DNA from: Caldalkalibacillus salinus | GTDB lineage: Bacteria > Bacillota > Bacilli > Caldalkalibacillales > JCM-10596 | Assembly: GCF_016745835.1 (NCBI RefSeq) | Contig: NZ_JAERVL010000030.1 | Location: forward strand, 1 to 64,000 | DNA: 64,000 bases | Direction of reading: 5' to 3' | Part shown: piece by piece, positions 46,834-56,178 of the stretch | Position numbering within the stretch: position 1 is the first letter of the stretch | How the letters are laid out: each line of letters opens with the position of its first letter | The notes under the pieces: generated by a model | Told to the model about the DNA's origin: nothing | What the model saw: the letters and a program-made list of their open reading frames with translations, nothing else | Database searches by the model: none | Translations under genes and position numbers: made by a program

Positions 46834-48627
46834 ATGACCCAAACATTGTCTCAAAACTGGGATTTAGATACTTTCTTCCCTGGGGGAAGTGATTCCCAAG
46901 CATTTCAAGATTACCTCACGAAGTTAAAAGAAGATTTGGAACGCTTGAACATACGGGTTAAGGATATGTTTGCCCCTACAGCTTCGGATCAGTTAGCTGG
47001 TTTTTCAGCTCTTATACATGAGGTCCAAGACACGGCTGTACGTTTAAGAGAAGCTTCTGCATTCACGAGCTGCTTGACCGCTCAAGACATGAAGGACAAC
47101 AAAGCGACATTACTAAGTGGCACCGTTAAAAGTCTTCGAGCCACTTACGCCACCATTCTGACCAACATCGAACGTATACTTACTGAAATCCCAGAAGATT
47201 TATGGTTGGAACTCGTTCGTCATCCAGAGTTTGAGGCGATCTCTTTCTACCTAGGGGAACGACGTCAAGCGGCTAGAGAAAAGTTGAGCCCTGACATGGA
47301 GGCTTTAGTCAGTGACCTTTCTGTTGATGGATACCACGGCTGGGGTGAATTATATAACACGACGGTTGGAAATATGGCGATTCCGTATGAAGACAACGGT
47401 GAAACTAAGCATCTTTCTGTAGGACAGGCTCAAAACAAATTGTCCGATCCGGATAAAACGGTGCGTGACACCATGTTTGAAAAATGGGAAAAGGCATGGT
47501 CAGCGCATGCAGATTTTTGTTCAGATGCATTAAATCACTTGTCTGGTTTTCGTCTTAGCCTGTATAAAAACCGTGGCTGGCATGATGTACATAAAGAACC
47601 GCTGGACTATAACCGTATGTCAGGACAAACCTTACAAGCGATGTGGAAAGCGATAGACGATCATAAATCTTACCTCTTATCTTATTTTGAAAGAAAAGCG
47701 CAGTTACTCGGGGTAGAAAAATTAGATTGGAACGATGTCAGTGCGCCGATAGGAAATGTGTCAAAAGCGGTAAGCTACGATGAGGCAGCTGATTTTATTA
47801 TTAAGCACTTTGAGACCTTTAGTCCAAAAATGGCTTCTTTTACAAAAAAAGTGTTTGAGGAAAGTTGGATAGAGGCCGAAGATCGTCCTGGAAAACGGCC
47901 AGGTGGCTTCTGTACAAGTTTCCCCGACTCTAAGCAAACGCGTATCTTTATGACCTATTCTGGCAGTGCATCCAATGTGGCAACATTAGCTCATGAACTT
48001 GGACACGCCTACCACCAACATGTCATGAACGATTTACCGCCTATGGCACAACAGTATGCCATGAACGTTGCGGAAACGGCATCGACTTTTGCTGAATTGA
48101 TCGTGGCCGATGCCTCAATTAAAGAAGCCCAAAATAAAGACGAGAAAATTGCATTACTAGATAATAAAATTCAAAGATCAGTGGCCTTTTTTATGAATAT
48201 TCACGCTCGTTTTATTTTTGAAACTGCCTTTTATGAAGAGCGCAAGCGCGGCCTTGTCCCAGTCTCACGATTAAATGAATTAATGGTACAAGCTCAGAAA
48301 GAAGCATACAAAGATGCCTTAGGGTCCTACCATCCCCATTTGTGGGCATCAAAACTGCATTTCTACTTAACCCAAGTCCCTTTCTATAATTTCCCATACA
48401 CATTTGGATTCCTGTTTAGTGCAGGGGTTTATCTGAAAGCGATGGAAGAAGGACAAGATTTTGAGAATCGCTACATCGCCCTTTTACAAGACACTGCTAG
48501 TATGACTGTGGAACAATTAGCGCACAAACACTTAGACGCTGACCTCACAAGCACAGCTTTCTGGGAAAGCGCCATTCAGTTAGTATTGCAGGATGTGAAC
48601 GAGTTTTTGACATTAACGAATGAGTGA
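46834..48627 (+). CDS. pepF: M3-family oligoendopeptidase F
   Basis: A 597-residue zinc metallopeptidase of M3 type. HELGHAYHQH carries the HExxH zinc ligands and NVAETASTFAEL the third Glu. The N-terminal NWDLDTFFPGGSDSQAF is typical of Bacillus oligoendopeptidase F-like proteins. ATG at 46834 preferred to TTG at 46831; AAAGG lies 11 bases upstream. A 7-bp inverted repeat (46794-46810) lies just before the site. Cytoplasmic peptide turnover. Confidence 0.92.
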   Translation: MTQTLSQNWDLDTFFPGGSDSQAFQDYLTKLKEDLERLNIRVKDMFAPTASDQLAGFSALIHEVQDTAVRLREASAFTSCLTAQDMKDNKATLLSGTVKSLRATYATILTNIERILTEIPEDLWLELVRHPEFEAISFYLGERRQAAREKLSPDMEALVSDLSVDGYHGWGELYNTTVGNMAIPYEDNGETKHLSVGQAQNKLSDPDKTVRDTMFEKWEKAWSAHADFCSDALNHLSGFRLSLYKNRGWHDVHKEPLDYNRMSGQTLQAMWKAIDDHKSYLLSYFERKAQLLGVEKLDWNDVSAPIGNVSKAVSYDEAADFIIKHFETFSPKMASFTKKVFEESWIEAEDRPGKRPGGFCTSFPDSKQTRIFMTYSGSASNVATLAHELGHAYHQHVMNDLPPMAQQYAMNVAETASTFAELIVADASIKEAQNKDEKIALLDNKIQRSVAFFMNIHARFIFETAFYEERKRGLVPVSRLNELMVQAQKEAYKDALGSYHPHLWASKLHFYLTQVPFYNFPYTFGFLFSAGVYLKAMEEGQDFENRYIALLQDTASMTVEQLAHKHLDADLTSTAFWESAIQLVLQDVNEFLTLTNE

Positions 48628-48667
48628 TTATATTTGCTAAAACGACATGTATATGATACCTTAGATC

Positions 48668-48702
48668 AAGCATTGTCACGCTCAGTGGCAATGCTTTGTT
48701 CA
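48668..48702 (+). terminator. Terminator of pepF
   Basis: AAGCATTGTCAC and GTGGCAATGCTT pair with a GCTCA loop; T-rich tail TGTT is short. Confidence 0.75.
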
Positions 48703-48854
48703 TGTATATTGTTGTGTAACCTTCGGCAAAATAGGGTAAAGTGTCCTATGAACTCTACAATCTTTTATTGTAAATGACATAAATCAAAGATTGCTCAAGG
48801 TTGGCACCATCACAAACAAACATTGTTTAAACATTCAAAGGAGGATTTATACGA

Positions 48855-50465
48855 ATGGATAAGAAATTAGGGGTCGTGTTTTACGTCTCCGTTATTATCA
48901 CGGGGCTATTTGTCCTCTGGGGATTCTTTGCTCCTGCCCAACTCCAAAATGTGACAGGAGACATCCTGAACTTTATTACTAACACATTTGGTTGGTTTTA
49001 TTTATTTGCTACTTTCATGTTCTTGATCTTTGCCTTATATCTTGCTTTTGGTCCTTATGGCCGTATCAAGCTGGGAGAAGATGATGAAGATCCTGAATAT
49101 GGCTACATGTCATGGTTAGCCATGCTGTTCTCAGCCGGAATGGGTATCGGCCTCGTTTTCTGGGGGGTTGGCGAACCTATGTATCACTTCTTCACCCCAC
49201 CCACAGCTGATATCGAACCAGAAAGCGTTGAGGCTGCCAGTACAGCGCTCAGGTACTCTTTCTTCCACTGGGGGCTTCACCCATGGGCGATATACACTAT
49301 CGTTGCGCTTTCATTAGCGTACTTCCAATTTAGAAAACGTGAATCTGGTGTCATTAGTTCAGCCTTCCGCCCTATACTGGGTAATCGGGTGGACGGATCT
49401 ATCGGGTACACCATCGACACCTTAGCTGTTATTGCCACTGTGTTTGGTGTGGCAACGTCACTAGGATTTGGAACGCTCCAAATTGCTGGTGGGTTAAGTT
49501 ACGTTCTTGATATACCCAGTGGTATTATCACGCAGCTCATGATTATCCTGATAGTGACCATCTTATATATGCTATCTACCTTAACGGGTTTAAATCGAGG
49601 AATTCTCTACTTAAGTAACGTTAACTTGATCGTAGCTGGCTTGCTTTTATTCTTTGTTATTTTTACGGGTCCTACAGCATTTATCATCGAAACGTTCACA
49701 ACCACAATCGGAAGCTACCTAGGAGAACTGATTCCTATGAGCTTCAGAATGACACCCTTCACAGGTGGAGAATGGATCGGCGCATGGACTATTTTCTACT
49801 GGGCTTGGTGGATTGCTTGGGCACCATTTGTTGGCTCATTTATCGCCCGAGTGTCACGTGGACGAACCATTAGAGAGTTTGTTTCTGGTGTATTATTAGT
49901 CCCAACCCTATTAGGCGGTTTATGGTTTGCCGCATTTGGAGGCTCTGCTATCTTCTTTGACTTAAACGAGGGAGCAAACATCGGTGCAGCAGTTCATGAT
50001 GACCTAGATAGTTCACTATTCGTGTTACTTGAACAGTTCCCATTTGGCGCCGTCCTTGCTGTACTTGCTATTCTGCTTATCATTACCTTCTTTATTACGT
50101 CTGCCGATTCAGCCACCTTTGTCTTGGGTATGATGACTTCTAAGGGGGCGCTTAACCCTGCTTTATCTACTCGTGTCGTATGGGGGATCATTCAGTCTTC
50201 CATCGCAGCGGCATTGTTACTGAGTGGCCATTTCAGTGAAGAAGGTGACGGACTAACAGGGTTACAAACAGCCTCAATTATCGCTGCCTTACCTTTTGCT
50301 CTCGTCATGTTATTCATGGTCGTCTCCGTCAATCGTTCGCTTAGACAAGAAGTGAAGGCAGAACGTCGCAAAGAGAAACGCCGTATTCGCAAGCTTGAGC
50401 AACTTGTAGAAGAAGAGATATTGAATAATGAAGATGACGGTAGTAGCCCCGATACCAAACGTTAA
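48855..50465 (+). CDS. opuD: BCCT-family glycine betaine transporter
   Basis: A 536-residue carrier with twelve membrane spans. The Gly-rich stretch GMGIGLVFWGVGEP and the Trp-rich FYWAWWIAWAPFVGSFIARVSRG are the substrate and ion site of sodium-coupled betaine carriers; GMGIG rather than GMGID favours sodium coupling. The C-terminal tail is Arg/Lys/Glu-rich, fitting an osmosensing domain. AAAGGAGGA precedes the ATG. Choline or carnitine cannot be ruled out. Confidence 0.9.
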   Translation: MDKKLGVVFYVSVIITGLFVLWGFFAPAQLQNVTGDILNFITNTFGWFYLFATFMFLIFALYLAFGPYGRIKLGEDDEDPEYGYMSWLAMLFSAGMGIGLVFWGVGEPMYHFFTPPTADIEPESVEAASTALRYSFFHWGLHPWAIYTIVALSLAYFQFRKRESGVISSAFRPILGNRVDGSIGYTIDTLAVIATVFGVATSLGFGTLQIAGGLSYVLDIPSGIITQLMIILIVTILYMLSTLTGLNRGILYLSNVNLIVAGLLLFFVIFTGPTAFIIETFTTTIGSYLGELIPMSFRMTPFTGGEWIGAWTIFYWAWWIAWAPFVGSFIARVSRGRTIREFVSGVLLVPTLLGGLWFAAFGGSAIFFDLNEGANIGAAVHDDLDSSLFVLLEQFPFGAVLAVLAILLIITFFITSADSATFVLGMMTSKGALNPALSTRVVWGIIQSSIAAALLLSGHFSEEGDGLTGLQTASIIAALPFALVMLFMVVSVNRSLRQEVKAERRKEKRRIRKLEQLVEEEILNNEDDGSSPDTKR

Positions 50466-50480
50466 CGCTTGTCATCAAAC

Positions 50481-50511
50481 AAAAGCACTGGCCGTTTGGC
50501 TGGTGCTTTTA
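50481..50511 (+). terminator. Terminator of opuD
   Basis: AAAGCACTGGCC and GGCTGGTGCTTTT pair with two wobbles around GTTT, with a T-run. Confidence 0.8.
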
Positions 50512-50651
50512 ATCTTACTTGCATAAATGATTCCACTGAAAATATGCTTAACTTCCCCTCACTGCTGAGGGTCACAATTGTTTACGTTCGTGAGTCACCC
50601 TGCTATGATAATATAAAGATTAAAACATGATGAAGCGGAGGATTGTAAATC

Positions 50652-51290
50652 ATGAGTAAACAGCTACCACCTGGGCAAATGGAAACAAAAAAATGGCCCA
50701 TCCTTCACGAAGGTGATGTGTATCAATTTAATGAAGAAACGTGGGATTTTCATTTATTCGGCGCTATTGAAAAAAAGAAGGTTTTAACATATGAAGACGT
50801 CATTGCTTTACCTAAAACGACTCAAACGGTGGACATGCATTGTGTGACCACGTGGTCAAAATTTGATACAACCTTTGAGGGAATCGCCTTGAGAGAATTC
50901 GTATCCTTGGTTGACATGGACCCAGGAGTGAATTATATACGTATTTACGGCTACCTAGACGGTGATCGATTTGGCTATTCTGCCAACCTTCCACTTGGAC
51001 CTCTTATGGGTGATGATGCTCTTTTTGTTTATCGTTGGAAAGACAGCAAACATGACTGGGAGAATATATCCGCTAAGCATGGCTATCCTTTACGTTTCGT
51101 TCCTCCAGAGACGTTTTACTTATGGAAAGGCACCAAATGGGTATCAGGCATTGAGTTCCTAAAAGAGGACAAGCCGGGATATTGGGAAACGCGTGGCTAT
51201 TCTATGAGTGCTAACCCTTTCAAAGAGGAGCGTTTTGCTAATCCAGACGACCTTCCGAGTGGTTATGAAGGCGCAGATGAATGGAAGTAA
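50652..51290 (+). CDS. yuiH: YuiH-like molybdopterin oxidoreductase
   Basis: A 212-residue protein of the sulfite oxidase/YedY-type molybdopterin-binding fold. The Mo-ligating Cys is in VDMHCVTTWSKFD (about residue 60), and GYPLRFVPPETFYLWKGTKWVSGIEF is the conserved C-terminal part. It has no signal peptide and no heme or dimerisation domain, as in Bacillus YuiH. Substrate unknown. AAGCGGAGGA precedes the ATG. Own terminator. Confidence 0.87.
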   Translation: MSKQLPPGQMETKKWPILHEGDVYQFNEETWDFHLFGAIEKKKVLTYEDVIALPKTTQTVDMHCVTTWSKFDTTFEGIALREFVSLVDMDPGVNYIRIYGYLDGDRFGYSANLPLGPLMGDDALFVYRWKDSKHDWENISAKHGYPLRFVPPETFYLWKGTKWVSGIEFLKEDKPGYWETRGYSMSANPFKEERFANPDDLPSGYEGADEWK

Positions 51291-51327
51291 AATGATTTAT
51301 CTTGCCTAAAAGGACACTTTTTCTACT

Positions 51328-51352
51328 AGGGATGTGAAACATCCCTTTTTTT
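51328..51352 (+). terminator. Terminator of the yuiH-like gene
   Basis: AGGGATGT, a GAA loop and ACATCCCT followed by TTTTTTT. Confidence 0.92.
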
Positions 51353-51387
51353 ACTTTTTAACCTATTTTAAATAGGAGGTCAAAAGG

Positions 51388-52149
51388 ATGAGGAAAAATG
51401 TGATGATTGCTGAAAATAGCATACAAGTAAGAAAAGATTTAGAATATAAACTCCAGGAACTCCCCCATGCCCATTTATTGTCCAGCGTAAGTGATGGCCA
51501 GACCTTACTTGAACAAGTAAAGCAACAACAACCGGACATCGTATTCCTTGATACTCACTTGGCGAGGCTTACGGGTATAGACGCAGCCCGGAAATTAGCG
51601 CTCTACAAGCATGTGCCTCATATTATTTTTATCTCCTCCTCGAGATCCTACGCCGTAGAAGCATTTGAGTTACAAGCCATCGATTACATTCTTAAACCTA
51701 TCACTCAAAAGCGTCTCATCAGCGCTTGGTTTAAATTCCTGCAACATCCACCTAAATTACCCCATTGTGATCATGCACAACATACTACGAGTACATGTTT
51801 AACAGATGCACCTCGCCTCCCTAGACTACTGCTTGAAGAAAATGAGCGCATCAAAGTCGTTCAGCCTCATTCTATTTTATATGCTGTACGAGACCACCGT
51901 GTTGTGCGTGTCAAAACGCAGCATCACGTATACACGACAAAACTGACACTTCAGCAATTAGAAGAAAAACTGACCGCCTTTCACTTCTTTCGCTGCCACC
52001 GCAGTTACCTCGTTAACTTACAACACGTCCAAGACATCATCCCTTGGTTTAACGGTGCTTACAATATTGTGCTAAAAGATAAGACTCAAACGACAATACC
52101 CGTTAGTCGGTCAAGTGCCAAAGAGCTTTTAGATTATATGGCATTATAG
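51388..52149 (+). CDS. LytTR-type response regulator
   Basis: A 253-residue regulator with an N-terminal receiver (residues 1-120; phosphorylatable Asp55 in VFLDTHL, Ser83/84, Lys103) and a C-terminal LytTR DNA-binding domain (about 150-250, HFFRCHRSYLVNLQHVQDIIPWFNG). The acidic pocket near the N-terminus reads AEN rather than DD, so one acidic residue is missing. No histidine kinase gene is adjacent. It sits directly before a sodium symporter operon, which it may control. AGGAGGTC precedes the ATG. Confidence 0.88.
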   Translation: MRKNVMIAENSIQVRKDLEYKLQELPHAHLLSSVSDGQTLLEQVKQQQPDIVFLDTHLARLTGIDAARKLALYKHVPHIIFISSSRSYAVEAFELQAIDYILKPITQKRLISAWFKFLQHPPKLPHCDHAQHTTSTCLTDAPRLPRLLLEENERIKVVQPHSILYAVRDHRVVRVKTQHHVYTTKLTLQQLEEKLTAFHFFRCHRSYLVNLQHVQDIIPWFNGAYNIVLKDKTQTTIPVSRSSAKELLDYMAL

Positions 52150-52312
52150 GAATACAGAAAACAGCTAGTAACACAGAGTACATTCCTCTTAACATAACGA
52201 TGAAATATAAAGAATAAAACCATTTAGACTTATAATTCAACCTTTCGAGCATTGATTATGACATTTTACACTTAATTGTACAAAACATCTAAACATTCTT
52301 ACTACAATAACA

Positions 52313-52326
52313 AGAAACCGCTTGCA
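52313..52326 (+). promoter_or_regulatory. cre-like site before the symporter operon
   Basis: AGAAACCGCTTGCA matches the CcpA cre consensus at 12 of 14 positions and lies just before the ribosome binding site of the first symporter-operon gene. The 193-base gap upstream shows no clear promoter or LytTR direct repeat. Confidence 0.45.
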
Positions 52327-52342
52327 AAAGAGGAGGGGTGAT

Positions 52343-52519
52343 ATGTTATATCTCTTTCTGTTTATTATCCTTGTAAGTCTATTTTTAACGATCAAGTTAA
52401 AAAAAGGTTACTACCTTTGTGTGCCACTGGTATCTCTATTCATCTACTTCTTCATTCAAGTAGCCATGGTTCCAATGGGATTTAAGGAAACTTTAACATT
52501 TATTATGAGCTTGAGATAA
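52343..52519 (+). CDS. Small membrane protein of the symporter operon
   Basis: A 58-residue protein with two hydrophobic segments (about residues 1-18 and 27-45) joined by KLKKGYY. GAGGAGGGG stands at a good distance from the ATG. It begins the operon, 13 bases before the symporter small subunit. I recognise no family; a role as an extra symporter subunit is inferred from position. Confidence 0.6.
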   Translation: MLYLFLFIILVSLFLTIKLKKGYYLCVPLVSLFIYFFIQVAMVPMGFKETLTFIMSLR

Positions 52520-52532
52520 AGGAGGGCTTGTG

Positions 52533-52841
52533 GTGAAAAAAGTCGAAGCTCGCGTAGCCGAAGCGTATTACAAAACGAGAGTGAAGTATATGCTTATTTA
52601 CTTATCGATTTGGGCCATCGTGTCATTTGGCGTTGTAGGGACGGCAGAATTTTGGGCACAATTCACGATCAATGGGATGCCCGCTCATTATTTCATGGGA
52701 GCACAAGGGTCTATTCTCATTTTTATTGTTCTATTGTTTATTAATGCAATTGTCAATGACAAAATAGACCAGACATTCGGCATTGATCACAAACAGAATG
52801 AACGCATCAGTGCAGAGCAAGGAAACACCGTTCAGCATTAA
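52533..52841 (+). CDS. Sodium:solute symporter small subunit
   Basis: A 102-residue protein with two membrane spans (about residues 18-40 and 55-78), of the DUF4212 small-subunit family found in front of VC_2705-type symporters. YMLIYLSIWAIVSFG and FTINGMPAHYFMGAQGSILIF are characteristic. Two GTG codons (52530, 52533) follow AAAGGAGGG; the second has better spacing. It is 25 bases upstream of the large subunit. Confidence 0.82.
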   Translation: MKKVEARVAEAYYKTRVKYMLIYLSIWAIVSFGVVGTAEFWAQFTINGMPAHYFMGAQGSILIFIVLLFINAIVNDKIDQTFGIDHKQNERISAEQGNTVQH

Positions 52842-52866
52842 TTCTAAGAAGATAGGGGGATGAGAT

Positions 52867-54531
52867 TTGGACACACAATTTTACGTATCACTTGGATTCA
52901 TCATTGCCACCTTTACCCTGTACATAGGTATTGCCATATATAATCGTTCAAAGCAGACGTCCGATTTCTATGTGGCAAGTCGAGGAGTGCCGCCCGTTTG
53001 GAACGGTATGGCTATCGCGGGAGACTGGATGAGTGCGGCGTCTTTTATCGGTATGGCTGGAACGGTCATGATACTCGGTTATGATGGGCTAGCTTACATT
53101 ATGGGGTGGACAGGCGGGTATCTCTTATTAACCTTTTTGCTCGCACCACAGCTACGGAAGTATGGACGTTATACTGTGCCCGAATTTATTGGAGATCGTT
53201 TTGATAGTCATACAGCGAGATTAATTGCCGCGATTGGTACTATGATTGTCAGCTTTGTCTATATTATTGGACAACTCTCTGGAGCTGGCGTTGTCATGGG
53301 CCGATTATTCGAAATTAATCACACAACGGGGACCATCATTGGTGTTGTTGTGATCACCATCTACGCCACATTCGGCGGCATGAGGGGGATTACTTGGACA
53401 CAGGTTGCTCAGTATCTCGTGTTAATTACAGCTTATCTGATTCCCGTCATCTTCATGTCTTTACAGATTACTGGTAATCCAGTTCCCTGGGTTAGCTATG
53501 GCGAGGTTGTGTCTAATCTGGGAGCCTTGGATAGAGATTTAGGGCTTAGCGAATATTTCTCTCCTTTCCAAGAAACAAGCAAAGCACAGTTCATTGCGCT
53601 TATGTTTTGCTTAATGGCAGGAACTGCAGCGCTGCCTCATGTCATCGTTCGTTTCTACACAGTATCAACGATGAAGGCTGCCCGATGGAGTGGGGCTTTC
53701 GCTCTTATTTTTATCGGTTTGCTCTATCTGTCTGCACCGGCTTATGCGGCTTTTTCCCGCTTTATCCTTATGACGAAGGTTGCCGGAAGCCCCATCGACC
53801 AATTACCAGCGTGGGTGCAAACTTGGGTCAATACAGATCATCTTCAAATTGCTGATGGGAATGGAGACGGTATTCTCCAGTGGGAAGAATTGACCATCAG
53901 TAATGATATCGTTGTCATGGCCACGCCGGAAATTGCTAACTTAGGGATATTTGTGATCGGTTTGATAGCAGCGGGTGCCATGGCAGCGGCCCTTTCCACA
54001 GCAGGCGGTCTACTCATTGCCATATCGTCATCCTTCGCTCATGATATTTATTATCGGCTGATTAATCCGAAAGCGAGTGATAAGAAGCGACTCGCAGTGG
54101 CTCGAATCTCCATTGCCGTCGCAACCATTGTGGCTGGACTCGTTGCATTGGATCCACCCGGTGTTATCACACAGATTGTGGCTTGGGCCTTTTCTCTCGC
54201 TGCGGGGACCTTTTTCCCTGTGCTGTTACTGGGGGTTTGGTGGAAACGCGCCAACGCACAAGGGGCCATCGCCGGCATGTTATCAGGGCTTACAGTAACA
54301 TTAACCTATATTATCCTAGCCAAATACTTTAATATCACCTTCTTCGGCATTATAGACACAGGTGCTGGTATTTTTGGTGCACCGGTTAGTTTACTCGCCA
54401 CTTACTTGGTTTCATTACAATTCCCTGCCCCATCCCAGAAGATTCAAGATGAAGTCACAGACCTCCGTTACCCGGAACAGATGACATATAAAGATGGCCA
54501 AGTCTGGCTCGATGATTCTCAACAATCTTAG
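52867..54531 (+). CDS. VC_2705-type sodium:solute symporter
   Basis: A 554-residue SSS-family carrier with about thirteen membrane spans (SRGVPPVWNGMAIAGDWMSAASFIG near the N-terminus). Members of this branch are thought to take up acetate or other short carboxylates with sodium. Between two spans lies an EF-hand-like loop, residues 330-341, DGNGDGILQWEE, with Asp, Asn, Asp, Gly, Leu and Glu at positions 1, 3, 5, 6, 8 and 12. Start is TTG with AGGGGGATG upstream; an overlapping ATG at 52860 is out of frame. Confidence 0.87.
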   Translation: MDTQFYVSLGFIIATFTLYIGIAIYNRSKQTSDFYVASRGVPPVWNGMAIAGDWMSAASFIGMAGTVMILGYDGLAYIMGWTGGYLLLTFLLAPQLRKYGRYTVPEFIGDRFDSHTARLIAAIGTMIVSFVYIIGQLSGAGVVMGRLFEINHTTGTIIGVVVITIYATFGGMRGITWTQVAQYLVLITAYLIPVIFMSLQITGNPVPWVSYGEVVSNLGALDRDLGLSEYFSPFQETSKAQFIALMFCLMAGTAALPHVIVRFYTVSTMKAARWSGAFALIFIGLLYLSAPAYAAFSRFILMTKVAGSPIDQLPAWVQTWVNTDHLQIADGNGDGILQWEELTISNDIVVMATPEIANLGIFVIGLIAAGAMAAALSTAGGLLIAISSSFAHDIYYRLINPKASDKKRLAVARISIAVATIVAGLVALDPPGVITQIVAWAFSLAAGTFFPVLLLGVWWKRANAQGAIAGMLSGLTVTLTYIILAKYFNITFFGIIDTGAGIFGAPVSLLATYLVSLQFPAPSQKIQDEVTDLRYPEQMTYKDGQVWLDDSQQS

Positions 54532-54617
54532 ACAGGATTGGATTTATGCGTGTGTATGGCCTACTTCCTTCCTACCGCTAGATAAAGCAGTCTGGGAGCT
54601 AATCAAGAGTAGCGACT

Positions 54618-54649
54618 AAAAGGCGACCTCTTCACGAGGCCGCCTTTTT
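54618..54649 (+). terminator. Terminator after the symporter operon
   Basis: AAAAGGCG(A)CCTC and GAGG(C)CGCCTTTTT pair around TTCAC; probably bidirectional, also closing the minus-strand gene at 54669. Confidence 0.85.
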
Positions 54650-54668
54650 CGCTATGACATTCTGTTGG

Positions 54669-55493
54669 TTAATTCCTGAGTTTTGCCGTCCACTGTTGTA
54701 CCAAATGGTGATGCCGTTCTTCATTGTAAGGATCTTTTTTCCTTTCTATCATGCGCTCTTCAAACTTAGAGACGAGCTTATTCATTCTCTTAAAGATCTT
54801 CTTCACTTTCTTTACACTTTTCTTTATTTCTTTTGGTGGTTTATGTTCATCTGCCCAGTGTATATATTTTTCTCTAGACGCCTTCGTTTCAAACTGGATG
54901 TCAAGCTGATGAAACACTTTATACTCAAAGTGTCGGCGAATTCTTTTGACTTCTTCTAAGATCTGATCATCAATATATCCTTGGTTGTTTTTCCTCTCTC
55001 CTAGTGCGATAGCATCTAAATCTAACTGTAGAAACACATCTTGGTCTTCGAGTACTTGTCTAACTGTATCTTGGCCTTCCTGAACCCAGGATATAATATG
55101 TTCCGCACTTTCTCCTAGGTTGTTTATTTCTTCAGAAGACTGTTCAGACAACCACGTTAACAACCGTTCGAAATGCTCAACCGAACCGTTGTATTTCCGC
55201 ATGTCTTGTTGTACAACGTCTCCCCACTCCGCTTGAAAGCGACGATACAAATCATTATATAAATTAAAACCTTCATTTATCTCTATCGCTTTCTCTCGAC
55301 TTACAACTTCATACTCACCGTCCACTACAAGAAAACCCGTTACTTTATAAGGCCCTTTTTTTCGGTCAAAAAAGTATACATTATGGTACTCAACGCCATC
55401 CTTGCGGTAAGTATAGCTAAAACGTTTGAACTCTTCTCCTTCCTCCTGATATGGTGCCACAACGGAGGAAAAGCGCGCGAGTCCTGTCGACAT
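54669..55493 (-). CDS. Hypothetical cytoplasmic protein
   Basis: A 274-residue soluble protein. The N-terminal 60 residues are strand-rich (FKRFSYTYRKDGVEYHNVYFF); the rest is predicted helical with a very basic stretch (PPKEIKKSVKKVKKIFKRMNKLVSKFEERM, written here in part) near the end. Three consecutive ATG codons follow AGGGGAGAG; the third (55493) has the most normal spacing. It is 40 bases downstream of the dUTPase gene, probably cotranscribed. I recognise no family. Confidence 0.65.
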   Translation of the reverse strand: MSTGLARFSSVVAPYQEEGEEFKRFSYTYRKDGVEYHNVYFFDRKKGPYKVTGFLVVDGEYEVVSREKAIEINEGFNLYNDLYRRFQAEWGDVVQQDMRKYNGSVEHFERLLTWLSEQSSEEINNLGESAEHIISWVQEGQDTVRQVLEDQDVFLQLDLDAIALGERKNNQGYIDDQILEEVKRIRRHFEYKVFHQLDIQFETKASREKYIHWADEHKPPKEIKKSVKKVKKIFKRMNKLVSKFEERMIERKKDPYNEERHHHLVQQWTAKLRN

Positions 55494-55533
55494 CATCATC
55501 TCTCCCCTCACCCACTTACATTCCTAACTAATA

Positions 55534-56055
55534 CTAGTATCCTTGAGCTTGTCTCTCATGATTAACCTTGTTTTTCTCTAGATAAGCATCCTCGATCTGT
55601 GTGAATTTAAATCCTAGTGCTTTCGCCAAGTCCATGTATGACTGAAATAACATGGCATAATGGTCTTCATTAATGTCTTGGCTAAATGCACTGATATGGT
55701 CAAACAATCGAGCAAATGCTTCTGTTTGGGCTTGTTTATCACCTGCGGATGAAGAAGATGTATCCTCATCCAATAGGCTGCTGAGTCCTTCATGAGCTTC
55801 GTTATAATGGAAGTCAAGGCCTAATGATAATACAAAATGCAAACCATCCACGTACTCCTCTAGAATGACGTCTGTAGCAGACGGGGCTTTTGTACTCCAG
55901 TATTTGAAACATCGGGTTTCATTGGCCAACTCCCCTAATTCAACTTGAAGAGCCAATATTTTTTGTTCTGTTAATATTTGATTTTCTAGGTTATGTGTAT
56001 CTCTAATTTTTTGATCGAGATCCCATTGTATATTAAATAATTGTTCTAGGTTCAT
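55534..56055 (-). CDS. All-alpha dimeric dUTP diphosphatase
   Basis: A 173-residue protein of the dUTPase_2/MazG-like all-alpha family, which hydrolyses dUTP to dUMP and keeps uracil out of DNA. The magnesium-binding ExxE and ExxxD residues are in LALQVELGELANETRCFKYW (about residues 32-51) and LEEYVDGLHFVLSLGLD. This fold is unrelated to the trimeric beta dUTPase. ATG at 56055 follows AAGGGGAGAG. Confidence 0.88.
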   Translation of the reverse strand: MNLEQLFNIQWDLDQKIRDTHNLENQILTEQKILALQVELGELANETRCFKYWSTKAPSATDVILEEYVDGLHFVLSLGLDFHYNEAHEGLSSLLDEDTSSSSAGDKQAQTEAFARLFDHISAFSQDINEDHYAMLFQSYMDLAKALGFKFTQIEDAYLEKNKVNHERQAQGY

Positions 56056-56178
56056 TGTTATCTCTCCCCTTAATCTCAATACTACTTTAACTTATATTTC
56101 TTCACTCGTCCACGGTCATGATAAGGTTATGGTCTACTTTTTGACTTAATTGAACAGTTTTATCTGTCTCTGTGACTG

